DNA from: Alkalibacillus silvisoli
Lineage (GTDB): Bacteria > Bacillota > Bacilli > Bacillales > Alkalibacillaceae
DNA: 64,000 nt
Direction of reading: 5' to 3'
Assembly: GCF_039521975.1 (NCBI RefSeq)
Contig: NZ_BAAACZ010000011.1
Span: 62,001 to 126,000, forward strand
In this document: in pieces, positions 1 through 8,561 of the stretch
Layout: the number at the start of each line of letters is the position of its first letter
Numbering within the stretch: the stretch's first letter is position 1
The notes under the pieces: generated by a model
The model's input: the letters and a program-made list of their open reading frames with translations, nothing else
The model's database searches: none
Told to the model about the DNA's origin: nothing
Made by a program: the position numbers and the translations under genes

Positions 1-144
1 GGGTTTAGAATTCGACGTGAAGCTGTTGAACATGGCATAGCTTGCTTAACTTCCTTAGATACAGCAGAAGCCATGTTAAGTGTCATAGAATCTATGAGTT
101 TCTCTGCAAGCCCAATGCCTAAACAAGAGGTTGTGACAGTATGA
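1..144 (+). CDS. carB: Carbamoyl-phosphate synthase large subunit (pyrimidine-specific), C-terminal end only
   Basis: The first 47 codons of the window are open in frame 1 and end with TGA at 142-144. The encoded tail (GFRIRREAVEHGIACLTSLD near its start) matches the C-terminal MGS-like allosteric domain of the carbamoyl-phosphate synthase large subunit, with the typical conserved phrase about a class of residues being hidden by the tail 'TSLDTAEAML'. The enzyme makes carbamoyl phosphate from glutamine, bicarbonate and ATP. Its stop overlaps the pyrK start by the ATGA arrangement, as in Bacillus pyr operons where pyrAB precedes pyrK. The rest of the gene lies outside the window. It is called from the tail plus context. 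Confidence 0.85.
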   Translation, partial: GFRIRREAVEHGIACLTSLDTAEAMLSVIESMSFSASPMPKQEVVTV

Positions 145-902
145 AACAAGAACCCTTAACAGTTGTCAGAAACCAATTAATCGCCCTAGATACTTATGAG
201 ATGGTGTTAAAAGGTGAGGAAATTCCAAGCTTGGTACAAGTAGGTCAATTCATTCACATTGAAATTGGAGAAGGAGAAGAGTTTATGTTAAGGCGTCCAA
301 TCTCAATTGCTGAAGTCAATGATGAAGAAAAGACCATGACGATTATTTACAAAGTAACGGGGAAAGGAACTCATTGGTTAAGTCAGTTAGAACAAGAGGG
401 GCAACTGAATGTATTAGGACCATTAGGAAATGGCTTTAACATAGAACACCATAATCATGATCATATATTAATTGTTGGTGGAGGAGTAGGTGTTCCTCCT
501 CTATACCACCTAGCTAAAAAACTATCACAGCACAATCATGTAACAGCTGTTTTAGGTTTTCAAACAAAAGAAGCTGTTTTCTATGAAACTCAATTTCAGC
601 AATTCGCTAACACAAAGATTACAACAGATGATGGTTCATATGGCTATAAAGGACAGGTGACAAAGGTTATTGAAAAGCTTAATCAACCCTTTACAACTTA
701 TTATGCCTGTGGCCCCAGTGGGATGTTAAAGGCCGTACAAAATCAAATGAGTCACTTGAATGGCTATTTATCGTTAGAAGAGCGAATGGGGTGCGGGATT
801 GGTGCTTGCTTTGCATGCGTCTGTGAGCACACTAATGATAAAGGATACGTCAAAATTTGCCAAGATGGTCCTGTATTAAAAGCGAGTGAGGTGATTCTAT
901 GA
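141..902 (+). CDS. pyrK: Dihydroorotate dehydrogenase B, electron-transfer subunit PyrK
   Basis: This is the iron-sulfur flavoprotein that passes electrons from dihydroorotate oxidation (PyrD) to NAD+. The 253 aa product has the expected domain order: an FAD-binding barrel with RRPIS at 51-55, an NAD-binding fold with GGGVGVPP at 113-120 and CGPSGML at 190-196, and a C-terminal [2Fe-2S] site with cysteines 218, 223, 226 and 240. The start ATG overlaps the upstream carB stop. The stop overlaps the pyrD start (ATGA-type), so translation of carB-pyrK-pyrD is probably coupled. The length is normal for the family. Confidence 0.97.
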   Translation: MKQEPLTVVRNQLIALDTYEMVLKGEEIPSLVQVGQFIHIEIGEGEEFMLRRPISIAEVNDEEKTMTIIYKVTGKGTHWLSQLEQEGQLNVLGPLGNGFNIEHHNHDHILIVGGGVGVPPLYHLAKKLSQHNHVTAVLGFQTKEAVFYETQFQQFANTKITTDDGSYGYKGQVTKVIEKLNQPFTTYYACGPSGMLKAVQNQMSHLNGYLSLEERMGCGIGACFACVCEHTNDKGYVKICQDGPVLKASEVIL

Positions 903-1825
903 ATCTAAACGTTTCTTTAGGAGAGGTGGAATTAAAGAATCCGGTTATGCCTGCTTCTGGTTGTTTTGGCTTTGGTAAAGAATTTAGTCCATTTTATAAT
1001 TTAAATGAATTAGGTGCAATCGCAATCAAAGCTGCAACAGGAAAAGCACGTTACGGTAATCCGACACCTCGCGTAGCTGAAGCTTCTTCAGGTATGCTCA
1101 ATGCTATTGGCTTACAAAACCCAGGTGTCGATGGGATTATAAAGGATGAATTACCATACCTACAAAACTATGACACACCGATTATTGCCAATGTCGCTGG
1201 TAGTACTTTAGAAGAATATGTTCAAGTTACATCTAAGTTAACTGATGAGCCGGCTATTAAAGCAATAGAACTGAATATATCATGTCCAAATGTAAAAGAA
1301 GGCGGAGTGCAATTTGGTACTGACCCACAATTAGCCTATGAGGTGACAAAAGCAGTGAAATCAGTCAGTACAAAGCCAGTTTTTGTCAAGTTATCACCGA
1401 ATGTAACAGATGTAGTAGCTATTGCAGATGCGGTATATAAAGCTGGTGCAGATGGACTTTCGATGATCAATACTTTAACAGGAATGCGAATTGACTTAAA
1501 TAAAAAAAAGCCGATTATTGCAAACGGAACTGGTGGCTTGTCAGGCCCTGCTATTAAACCTATTGCCATTAAAATGATTCATGAGGTAAGACAACAGATT
1601 GACCTACCAATAATTGGTATGGGCGGTATTACATCCACTGAAGACATTTTAGAGTTTTTATTAGCGGGTGCTGATGCGATTGCAGTTGGAACAGCTAACT
1701 TTAAAGATCCGTTTATTTGTAAAAGGTTAATAGATGAATTACCAGAAACGCTTAGACAATATGGCTTTGGTTCATTGCAGGAAGTGAGGGAACAGGGATG
1801 TCACAATCAATCTATCTTGCTTTAG
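899..1825 (+). CDS. pyrD: Dihydroorotate dehydrogenase B, catalytic subunit
   Basis: This is a class 1B, FMN-dependent dihydroorotate dehydrogenase that converts dihydroorotate to orotate in partnership with PyrK. The 308 aa TIM barrel contains NISCPNVKEGG, with Cys129 at the position of the catalytic base that distinguishes class 1 (Cys) from class 2 (Ser) enzymes. The FMN-phosphate loops GTGGLSG and GMGGI also follow. It overlaps pyrK by 4 nt at the 5' end and runs 28 nt past the pyrF start at the 3' end, so the operon is very compact. Confidence 0.97.
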   Translation: MNLNVSLGEVELKNPVMPASGCFGFGKEFSPFYNLNELGAIAIKAATGKARYGNPTPRVAEASSGMLNAIGLQNPGVDGIIKDELPYLQNYDTPIIANVAGSTLEEYVQVTSKLTDEPAIKAIELNISCPNVKEGGVQFGTDPQLAYEVTKAVKSVSTKPVFVKLSPNVTDVVAIADAVYKAGADGLSMINTLTGMRIDLNKKKPIIANGTGGLSGPAIKPIAIKMIHEVRQQIDLPIIGMGGITSTEDILEFLLAGADAIAVGTANFKDPFICKRLIDELPETLRQYGFGSLQEVREQGCHNQSILL

Positions 1826-2508
1826 ATGTTGAAGGGTTTAATGATGCTAAAGCGTTGTTAGAAGGTCATGAATTAAACGGAGTCCCTGTTAAAGTCGGAA
1901 TGCAATTGTTCTATCGTGAAGGAGAGCGGATTTTAAATTATTTAAAACAAAAAGGACATCCAATCTTCTTAGACTTAAAACTCCATGATATTCCGAATAC
2001 CGTTAAAGAATCGATGCGAAGCTTAGCGCAGTATGACTTAAATTATGTGAATGTCCATGCAGCTGGAGGAGCAAAAATGATCGAAGCGGCTAAAGAAGGC
2101 TTGATTGCAGAAGGAAGTAAAGTGAAATTGCTCGCTGTTACACAATTAACCTCTACTAATCAACAAATGCTAGAAGAAGAGCTTTATATACCCTATTCAA
2201 TGGAAGAAACAGTCAAACATTACGCTTCAATAAGTAGGCAGAATGGTGCAGATGGTGTTGTTAGTTCTGTATATGAAATCCCAATTATTAAAGAGGTGTG
2301 TGGAGCACAATTCCTCACATTAAGCCCTGGCATCAGATTGAATAACAGCAGTCATGATGATCAACAACGTGTTGCTACTCCATCTTTAGCTAAACGATAT
2401 GGTGGTGACATGATTGTTGTAGGACGTACTGTAACTAAAGCTTCAAATCCTAAAGATGCTTATGAACAAGTGATAAAGGAGTGGTCGAGATCTTACATCC
2501 AACAATAG
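1798..2508 (+). CDS. pyrF: Orotidine 5'-phosphate decarboxylase
   Basis: This enzyme catalyses the last step of UMP synthesis, decarboxylation of OMP. The 236 aa protein has the catalytic DxKxxD signature as LDLKLHDIP, with Asp59, Lys61 and Asp64. Other family motifs are VNVHAAGG, VTQLTS, LSPGIR and the phosphate-binding VVGRTVT near the C-terminus. It starts inside the 3' end of pyrD, with the ATG embedded in an AGGG-rich context, and its own end overlaps the beginning of pyrE. Length and motifs are normal. Confidence 0.97.
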   Translation: MSQSIYLALDVEGFNDAKALLEGHELNGVPVKVGMQLFYREGERILNYLKQKGHPIFLDLKLHDIPNTVKESMRSLAQYDLNYVNVHAAGGAKMIEAAKEGLIAEGSKVKLLAVTQLTSTNQQMLEEELYIPYSMEETVKHYASISRQNGADGVVSSVYEIPIIKEVCGAQFLTLSPGIRLNNSSHDDQQRVATPSLAKRYGGDMIVVGRTVTKASNPKDAYEQVIKEWSRSYIQQ

Positions 2509-3104
2509 CTGAAAAGTTAATCAATATTCACGCATTAAAAATAAATACACAAGATCCTTTTATATGGTCATCTGGCATTGAATCACCAATTTATTGTGAT
2601 AATCGTTTAACGATGTCGTATCCTGAGGTGAGACGTTTAATTGCTAAAGCATTTGCTTGGAAAATCGACCGAAATAAAATTGATGTTATAGCAGGCTGTG
2701 CAACAGCAGGAATACCTCATGCTGCGTTCGTATCTGAACAATTGAACTTACCAATGATTTATGTTCGCAGTAAGCCAAAAGGTCATGGACTAGAAAACAT
2801 GATTGAAGGACACGTTAATGAGGGTGGTCGTGTTGTTGTAATTGAAGATCTAATTTCAACAGGACAAAGTGCAATTAAAGCGGCTCAGGCTTTAAGAGAT
2901 CAAGGTTTTCATGTGGAAAAAGTCTTATCCATTTTTACCTATGGATTAAAAGAAGCTAAAGATAACTTCGAACAAGTAGCCCTCAAGTATGAAAGCCTCG
3001 TCACATTTGATGATGTTGTATCTGTCTTAGTTAAGCAAGGTGAATTGACAGAACGCGAACAAGAGGGATTATTAAATTGGAGAAATGCGTTGATTTTGAA
3101 GTAA
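2481..3104 (+). CDS. pyrE: Orotate phosphoribosyltransferase
   Basis: The enzyme joins orotate and PRPP to make OMP. The PRPP-binding loop VVVIEDLISTGQS lies at about residues 118-130, and the flexible catalytic loop RSKPKGHG at 96-103. The only canonical start in the frame is GTG at 2481, but the Shine-Dalgarno-like AAAGGAG (2475-2481) runs straight into it and leaves no spacer. The next codons contain no ATG, GTG or TTG before the conserved IAEKLINI segment. An ATC at 2490 would have ideal spacing. The product is about 200-207 aa. It is the last gene of the pyr operon. Confidence 0.93.
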   Translation: MVEILHPTIAEKLINIHALKINTQDPFIWSSGIESPIYCDNRLTMSYPEVRRLIAKAFAWKIDRNKIDVIAGCATAGIPHAAFVSEQLNLPMIYVRSKPKGHGLENMIEGHVNEGGRVVVIEDLISTGQSAIKAAQALRDQGFHVEKVLSIFTYGLKEAKDNFEQVALKYESLVTFDDVVSVLVKQGELTEREQEGLLNWRNALILK

Positions 3105-3120
3105 GGAGAATAAGGAATAA

Positions 3121-3153
3121 GGCGAACACCGAATTAATTCGGTGTTCGCCTTA
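3121..3153. terminator. Hairpin terminator between convergent pyrE and rqcH
   Basis: A perfect 13-bp inverted repeat (GGCGAACACCGAA, loop TTAA, then its complement) lies 16 nt after the pyrE stop. It faces the 3' end of the minus-strand rqcH gene. The downstream T-run on the + strand is short (TTAAAA), so it may also terminate the opposite transcript. Confidence 0.8.
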
Positions 3154-3196
3154 AAATATGTCGGGATACATTTCCCTTAAAGTAACTTTGGATATC

Positions 3197-4897
3197 TTAT
3201 GCTTTTAATTTGTTTATTTCTTTCTCAACTGGAGTTACATAAACGGTTTGCTGGTTTTCGTATGTGACGTAACCTGGTTTTGCTCCATTTGGCTTTCTTA
3301 CATGCTTGATCTTCGTGTAGTCAACCGGAACAGAAGAAGATAATTTAGCTTTACTGTAATAAGCTGCAATCATGGCTGCTTCTAATATGGTCTTTTCACT
3401 TGGATCATTTGAGCGTATTATAACATGCGAACCTGGGATGTCCTTTGTATGAAGCCAAAGATCCTCTTTATTAGCCATCCTGTTGGTGATGAATTCATTT
3501 TGTTTATTATTACGTCCTGCGATAATTTCAGTTCCGTCTGATGATTGGTAGTGATCTGGGGTAACCCATTTTTGTTTCTTCTTTTTAGTTTTGCTTTGCC
3601 TTTTTTTAATATAGCCTTCTTCTTGTAGCTCTTCACGTATATCCTCAATGTCGTCTTCACGTGCTTGTTCTAATTGTTGAATTAAACGCTCCAGATATTC
3701 AATTTCTTTTTTCGCTTTTTCTATTTCAACGTGGACGATTTCTTTTGATTTCTTAAGCTTTTGGTATTGTTTAAAGTAATGTTGAGCATTCTCGCTCGGT
3801 GTTTTGTTAGGATTTAATTGAAGTGTTATTTCATTTTGTTCAGGGTCATAATAATCCATTACAGACACCGTTTCATCACCTTGTTTTACGCGGTGTAGGT
3901 GTGCTGTTAATAACTCTCCGGATTTTTGGTAATCATCAGCTTTCTCAGCTTTTTTTAACGTTATTTGTTGCTTTTTAATTTTACGCTCGTTTTTAGCTTT
4001 TTCATTTTTTAGTAATCGCATTATGTCATGGGTTTGATTTTTAACACGATCACGTTCAGCTTTACCTTCATAATACGTATCTAACATAGCACTAATTGAG
4101 TTAAAGGTCTCCACTTCACCTGCTAAGTTAACGCCTTTTAACACGTGAAAGTCTTCTTTTGTCCCTGTAAAAATCTTTGGTTCGTAATCATGTTCAGCAA
4201 TAGGGTGTTTAAAGGAATCGAATGCTTTAGCATATTGCTCATTTGACCCTAAATAAGCTTGGTTTGCTAATGATTGTGTAATGACTGGTGAAAAGCCCAT
4301 TAGCAAGTTCATCATTTGTTTGTCAATTTTACCTTGGTTAAAGTCAAGTTTCTTAACAAATTCATTACCATCAAGTGATAATGGGTTGATCTTACCTTGT
4401 TCTGGTGGGGCGATATAGGTTTGCCCTGGTAAGATCGTTCTGTGACGGTTTTGCGCTGGGGATATATGTTTCAAACTATCTAAAATTACATGTCGCTCTG
4501 GGTCTACTAGTATCGCATTACTATGTTTTCCCATTAATTCAATTATAAGTATTTTATTCTTTTCATCACCAATTTCATCTTTACTTCGAATGGAAATATG
4601 AATAATTCTTTCTAAATCGACTTGCTCGATTCGATCAATAAAGCCTGCAGCCAAATATTTCCTTAAAACCATACAAAACATTGGAGGTTCTTTAGGGTTT
4701 GTGAACTTTTGATCAGTTAAGTGGGCTCTAGCATAGCTTGAATGAGTTGAGATCAGTAGGCTATGGTTTGTGCCTTTATTTCTAACAGTGAGAATTAGCT
4801 CACTACCCGTTGGTTGATAGATCTTTTGGATGCGGCCACCTTCTAAACCTTTTAATTCATTTGTAACAGCTCTTGTTACGACTCCATCAAATGGCAT
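3197..4897 (-). CDS. rqcH: Ribosome-associated quality control protein RqcH (NFACT family, FbpA/YloA)
   Basis: RqcH binds obstructed 50S subunits carrying peptidyl-tRNA and recruits tRNA-Ala to add C-terminal alanine tails. The family was earlier annotated as fibronectin-binding protein. The 566 aa product has an N-terminal NFACT-N domain (MPFDGVVTRAVTNEL, EPPMFCMVLRK), a central coiled coil (about 285-430, K/E/Q-rich) and a C-terminal NFACT-R domain (GRNNKQNEFITNR, DLWLHTKDIPGSH). I chose ATG at 4897 over an upstream in-frame start at 4939, because GAGGTGA lies 5 nt before it and MPFDG matches the family N-terminus. The gene is transcribed against its neighbours. The Asp-Arg pair needed for tailing appears as Glu96-Arg97. 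Confidence 0.95.
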   Translation of the reverse strand: MPFDGVVTRAVTNELKGLEGGRIQKIYQPTGSELILTVRNKGTNHSLLISTHSSYARAHLTDQKFTNPKEPPMFCMVLRKYLAAGFIDRIEQVDLERIIHISIRSKDEIGDEKNKILIIELMGKHSNAILVDPERHVILDSLKHISPAQNRHRTILPGQTYIAPPEQGKINPLSLDGNEFVKKLDFNQGKIDKQMMNLLMGFSPVITQSLANQAYLGSNEQYAKAFDSFKHPIAEHDYEPKIFTGTKEDFHVLKGVNLAGEVETFNSISAMLDTYYEGKAERDRVKNQTHDIMRLLKNEKAKNERKIKKQQITLKKAEKADDYQKSGELLTAHLHRVKQGDETVSVMDYYDPEQNEITLQLNPNKTPSENAQHYFKQYQKLKKSKEIVHVEIEKAKKEIEYLERLIQQLEQAREDDIEDIREELQEEGYIKKRQSKTKKKKQKWVTPDHYQSSDGTEIIAGRNNKQNEFITNRMANKEDLWLHTKDIPGSHVIIRSNDPSEKTILEAAMIAAYYSKAKLSSSVPVDYTKIKHVRKPNGAKPGYVTYENQQTVYVTPVEKEINKLKA

Positions 4898-4919
4898 ATT
4901 TATCACCTCATAATAGTTA

Positions 4920-4928
4920 AGTATAGCA
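4920..4928 (-). promoter_or_regulatory. Extended -10 promoter of rqcH
   Basis: On the minus strand TGC-TATACT forms an extended -10 element. It would place the transcription start about 15-20 nt before the ATG, just ahead of the GAGGTGA ribosome-binding site. No good -35 is visible, which is tolerated by extended -10 promoters. This is inference from sequence only. Confidence 0.45.
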
Positions 4929-5163
4929 CGAACAATCAATTCATTAATAGCCGTTAACAGTTGAAAATTGGTTCCATTTAATGCGACAATATAAGATGAA
5001 CTTCAGGTCAGCAAGGGTTCCTCATCCCACTGGTGCTTAGAGTAGCTGCAGTTTAGTAGCGTCCGTTAATCCTAGCTTAATAACTTTAATTGCTTTGAAG
5101 ATTTGAAACAAAACCCTATGGACGGTTGCAACGTGATAAAAGGTAATAGGAAATGGTGATCTT

Positions 5164-6039
5164 ATGGTAAAAAGTATGACTGGATATGGGCAAGCAATTC
5201 AAAAATTAGACGATTTACAACTATCTGTTGAAGTTAAAACTGTTAATCATCGATTCTTAGATTATTCTTTTAAAATGCCACGAGAATTAATGCCATTTGA
5301 AGAACAAATGAAAAAGCAAATAAAAAATTTTGTTGTACGTGGCCGTGTCGATATTTTTATACATATTAATGGTCAATCTTTAAAAGACCAAACGATTCGT
5401 GTAAACTGGCCAATTTTAAATCAGTATATTCAACGTATTGAGGAAATTAAACAACAGACGAAAATCGAAGGTGAATTTAAGTTAGACCAATTGTTTCAAT
5501 TAGATGATGTGTTTGTACTCGAAGAACAAGGTGAATTAGGTGCTGAAGTTGAAGAAGCATTATATAGGGCTATGGATGAGGCAATAAACGATGTGTATGC
5601 TATGCGTGTTGAAGAAGGAGAAGCTTTAAAGCATGATGTATTAAAATATTGTGAAGAAATTGAACGAATGACAAGTCAATTAGATGAGGAGAAAGATGAA
5701 ATTAAACAAGCTTACTATGACAAAGTTTCTACTCGTTTAAAAGAGTTTGGTGAGATATCTATTGACGAAAGTCGTTTGTTACAAGAGATCGCGCTTTTAA
5801 CAGATAAAGGAGATATAACAGAAGAGATCACGCGGATTCTATCACATGTTGAGCAAATTAGAGGGCTAGTCAATAGTGATGAGGCGATTGGTAGACGTTT
5901 AGATTTCTTAACACAAGAATTGCACCGAGAAGCGAATACAATTGGTTCTAAATCTAATGATGTTCAACTAAGTAAGATTGCAGTAGCTTTAAAGAGTGTG
6001 ATTGAGAAAATTAAAGAACAAGTCCAAAATATTGAATAA
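5164..6039 (+). CDS. yicC: YicC/YloC family endoribonuclease
   Basis: The 291 aa protein begins MVKSMTGYG and carries the YicC N-terminal domain (VEVKTVNHRFLD, MPRELMPFE, RGRVDIFI) and the C-terminal DUF1732 domain (EIGRRLDFLTQELHREANTIGSKS-like segment near 250-280). YicC proteins are reported to be RNA-degrading enzymes. B. subtilis yloC occupies the same position upstream of remA and gmk. About 220 bp separate it from the divergent rqcH, and I see no strong structure in that gap. The start is supported by a nearby GGTGAT sequence. Confidence 0.93.
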   Translation: MVKSMTGYGQAIQKLDDLQLSVEVKTVNHRFLDYSFKMPRELMPFEEQMKKQIKNFVVRGRVDIFIHINGQSLKDQTIRVNWPILNQYIQRIEEIKQQTKIEGEFKLDQLFQLDDVFVLEEQGELGAEVEEALYRAMDEAINDVYAMRVEEGEALKHDVLKYCEEIERMTSQLDEEKDEIKQAYYDKVSTRLKEFGEISIDESRLLQEIALLTDKGDITEEITRILSHVEQIRGLVNSDEAIGRRLDFLTQELHREANTIGSKSNDVQLSKIAVALKSVIEKIKEQVQNIE

Positions 6040-6042
6040 TAT

Positions 6043-6072
6043 TTGAGTTTTTGATTATTTTTAGACTATAAT
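6043..6072 (+). promoter_or_regulatory. Promoter upstream of remA (sigma-A type)
   Basis: TTGAGT and TATAAT are separated by 18 nt, starting just after the yicC stop and about 40 nt before the remA start codon. This gives remA-gmk-rpoZ a likely promoter of its own in addition to read-through from yicC. Confidence 0.65.
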
Positions 6073-6112
6073 AGTGTTATTATATAAGAATAAAATGTTA
6101 GGGGAGAAGAGG

Positions 6113-6373
6113 ATGAATTTAAAATTAATTAATATCGGATTTGGAAATGTTGTTTCTGCTAATCGAATTATTTCGATCGTATCACCCGAATCAGCCCCGA
6201 TCAAACGTATTATTACGGTTGCACGTGATAATAATAAGCTAGTTGATGCTACATATGGAAGACGAACAAGAGCTGTAATTGTAACAGATAGTGACCACGT
6301 TATTTTATCCGCTGTACAACCAGAAACAGTAGGACAACGTGTCGTTAATGAGGATATGAACATCGACAACTAG
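6113..6373 (+). CDS. remA: Extracellular matrix regulator RemA
   Basis: RemA is a small DNA-binding protein that in B. subtilis activates biofilm matrix operons and osmoprotection genes. The 86 aa product is very close to the family (MNLKLINIGFGNVVSANRI start, SPESAPIKR, DATYGRRTRAV, LSAVQPETVGQR). I place the start at ATG 6113 rather than an upstream in-frame ATG at 6074. The family N-terminus begins with this Met and GGGGAGAAGAGG precedes it. It lies upstream of gmk, as in B. subtilis. Confidence 0.95.
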   Translation: MNLKLINIGFGNVVSANRIISIVSPESAPIKRIITVARDNNKLVDATYGRRTRAVIVTDSDHVILSAVQPETVGQRVVNEDMNIDN

Positions 6374-6384
6374 GAGGAACTGTT

Positions 6385-7005
6385 GTGAAAGATGAAAAAG
6401 GTATTTTATTTATTCTTTCGGGACCATCTGGTGTAGGAAAAGGAACCGTTAGAAAAGCATTATTCGACCAAGACCCTGATTTAGCCTATTCAATATCTGT
6501 AACAACAAGGCCATCCCGTGAAGGTGAAAAGGATGGTGTTGATTACTTCTTTAAAGCAAAAGAAGACGTTTTGAAGATGATTGAACAAGGTGAATTAATC
6601 GAGTATGCTGAGTATGTAGGGAACTATTATGGAACACCTAAAGCATATGTGGAACAAACATTAGAAGAAGGACGCGATGTCTTTTTAGAAATTGAAGTTC
6701 AAGGTGCTATGCAAGTTAAAGAAAACTTCCCAGAAGGTGTGTTCATTTTCTTATTCCCACCAAGTTTAGAAGAATTGAAAAACAGGATTATTAACCGTGG
6801 GACTGAAACAGAAGACCTCGTTAGAAATCGTTTATTAGAAGCGAAAAAAGAAATCGACATGATGGACGCATATGATTACGTGGTTGTTAATGATGATATT
6901 GAGAACGCTGTCAGTCGAATTGAATCAATAGTCATAAGTGAACATTGCAAACGAGAGCGTATTGCTAGTCAATACAAAAAAGCTATAGGGAGTGTTGAAT
7001 TGTGA
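6385..7005 (+). CDS. gmk: Guanylate kinase
   Basis: This kinase phosphorylates GMP to GDP with ATP. The 206 aa protein has the P-loop GPSGVGKG at 13-20 and the GMP-binding motifs TTRPSREGEKDGVDYFF and EYVGNYYGTP. It starts with GTG at 6385, preceded at 7 nt by AGGAGG, which overlaps the remA stop. The end overlaps the rpoZ start by 4 nt. It belongs to the remA-gmk-rpoZ transcription unit. Confidence 0.97.
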   Translation: MKDEKGILFILSGPSGVGKGTVRKALFDQDPDLAYSISVTTRPSREGEKDGVDYFFKAKEDVLKMIEQGELIEYAEYVGNYYGTPKAYVEQTLEEGRDVFLEIEVQGAMQVKENFPEGVFIFLFPPSLEELKNRIINRGTETEDLVRNRLLEAKKEIDMMDAYDYVVVNDDIENAVSRIESIVISEHCKRERIASQYKKAIGSVEL

Positions 7006-7202
7006 TTTTAGAGCCGTCTATTGATAACTTATTAAATAAAATTGACTCTAAGTATGCCATAGTGATTACCTCAGCTAAGCGTGCACGAGAGTTACATGAA
7101 GAACAGAATTATATGCTAGACAATCACAGGTCACCTAAGTATGTAGGTCAAGCGTTAGAAGAGATTATGGATGATAAACTAACGGTAGAAGACTATAAAT
7201 AA
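7002..7202 (+). CDS. rpoZ: RNA polymerase omega subunit
   Basis: Omega is a 66 aa chaperone-like subunit that assists assembly of RNA polymerase beta'. Recognisable features are the N-terminal MILEPSIDNLLNKIDSKYA and the helix VITSAKRARELHE, which match Bacillus omega (YloH). The start is GTG at 7002 inside the gmk stop, with AGGGAG 9 nt upstream. Confidence 0.95.
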   Translation: MILEPSIDNLLNKIDSKYAIVITSAKRARELHEEQNYMLDNHRSPKYVGQALEEIMDDKLTVEDYK

Positions 7203-7282
7203 ACAAGGAAAATTCGCGCATGCAGGTTGGTGTTGGATTAGTGTTTTTGAATTCACCACCTAGCGCACGATATTGACTTATC

Positions 7283-7320
7283 CGAAAAGAACAACCTGCT
7301 ATTCAGGTTGTTCTTTTTCG
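7283..7320 (+). terminator. Rho-independent terminator after rpoZ
   Basis: A 16-bp stem (CGAAAAGAACAACCTG with its complement, loop CTATT) ends in a T-rich 3' arm (TTCTTTTTCG). It separates the remA-gmk-rpoZ unit from coaBC. The 80 nt before it also contain GCGC...AGGTTGGTG / CACCACCT...GCGC arms (7217-7266) that could form a second hairpin. Confidence 0.8.
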
Positions 7321-7355
7321 TACATGTTATAAACGATAATCTTGGAGGAGAGACG

Positions 7356-8561
7356 ATGAAACAAGGTCAAAAAGTTTTGCTAGGTGTATCAGGTGGGATC
7401 GCAGCCTATAAAGCTTGTGCACTGACAAGTAAATTAGTTCAACGTGGCTATGATGTAAAGGTAATAATGACTGAAGGAGCAACACAATTTGTTAATCCGT
7501 TAACGTTTCAGGCGTTATCACGTAACCCGGTTTATACAGATGCTTTTGATGAAAAGAACCCTGAAAAAATCGCTCATATCGATTTAGCCGATTGGGCTGA
7601 TACGATTATTTTAGCCCCTGCAACAGCCCATTTACTAGGTCGTGTTGCAAGTGGACTTGCTGATGATATGTTAACGACGACTTTACTAGCAACAACTGCT
7701 AAAGTTTATGTCGCCCCAGCAATGAATGTCCATATGTATGATCATCCTTCAGTCAAGACGAATTTAAAAACACTAGAAGGTTATGGCTATCACTTTATTG
7801 AACCAGGTGATGGTTATTTAGCTTGTGGTTATGTAGGGAAAGGGCGTTTAGAAGAGCCAGAGAGAATTATTGAGGTAATAGAACAACATCAGTCTAAAGA
7901 ACAACCCTTAGCAGGGAAGAAAGTCTTAGTAACAGCCGGACCGACGATAGAAGTGGTTGATGCGGTTCGTTACTTTACGAACCATTCATCGGGGAAAATG
8001 GGCTTTGCGATTGCTGAGGTAGCGAGGCAGTTAGGTGCTGAAGTAACCTTAGTCACAGGACCAGTACAACTAGATGAACCAGTTGGTGTAGAAGTAATTA
8101 ACGTAACATCAGCTAAAGACATGTATGATGCTGTTACTAAACAGTTTAATGAGCAGCATATTGTTATTAAAGCAGCAGCAGTTGCTGATTATCGCCCTAA
8201 AAAACAACATTCTCGCAAAATGAAGAAGCAAGATGATGACTTAATGATTGAGATGGAGAGAACTGATGATATTTTAAAAACGTTAGGTAAGCTTAAAACA
8301 GATCAATATTTAGTAGGATTTGCTGCTGAAACGGACAAGCTACTTGAGTATGGTCAAGGTAAGCTTGAACGGAAAAATTTAGACGCGATTGTGATTAATG
8401 ATATTAGTGAAGAGCAGAATGGGTTTAAATCAGACACGAATGCAGTACATGTTCTAACAAATAAAGGTTTTAATAAAGCGATCCCTTTAAAATCTAAACA
8501 CGAAATTGCATCTCAATTATTCTCTATTTTCATAGGTGAAATGTCAGGTGATGGTAGTTGA
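7356..8561 (+). CDS. coaBC: Bifunctional phosphopantothenoylcysteine decarboxylase / phosphopantothenate-cysteine ligase
   Basis: CoaBC catalyses two steps of coenzyme A synthesis, joining cysteine to phosphopantothenate and then decarboxylating the product. The 401 aa protein starts at ATG 7356 with GGAGGAG upstream. The CoaC half shows the FMN site VSGGIAAYKA, catalytic His74, PAMN at 121-124 and Cys157 in ACGYVGKGRL. The CoaB half starts near 186 with TAGPT, SSGKMG and KAAAVADYRPK. An upstream in-frame start at 7308 lies inside the terminator and is rejected. The stop overlaps the TTG start of priA. Confidence 0.97.
   Translation: MKQGQKVLLGVSGGIAAYKACALTSKLVQRGYDVKVIMTEGATQFVNPLTFQALSRNPVYTDAFDEKNPEKIAHIDLADWADTIILAPATAHLLGRVASGLADDMLTTTLLATTAKVYVAPAMNVHMYDHPSVKTNLKTLEGYGYHFIEPGDGYLACGYVGKGRLEEPERIIEVIEQHQSKEQPLAGKKVLVTAGPTIEVVDAVRYFTNHSSGKMGFAIAEVARQLGAEVTLVTGPVQLDEPVGVEVINVTSAKDMYDAVTKQFNEQHIVIKAAAVADYRPKKQHSRKMKKQDDDLMIEMERTDDILKTLGKLKTDQYLVGFAAETDKLLEYGQGKLERKNLDAIVINDISEEQNGFKSDTNAVHVLTNKGFNKAIPLKSKHEIASQLFSIFIGEMSGDGS

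Noticed and set aside
6061..6369. 102-codon minus-strand open frame opposite remA
   Set aside because: It is the antisense shadow of remA, which is conserved and has the proper ribosome-binding site.
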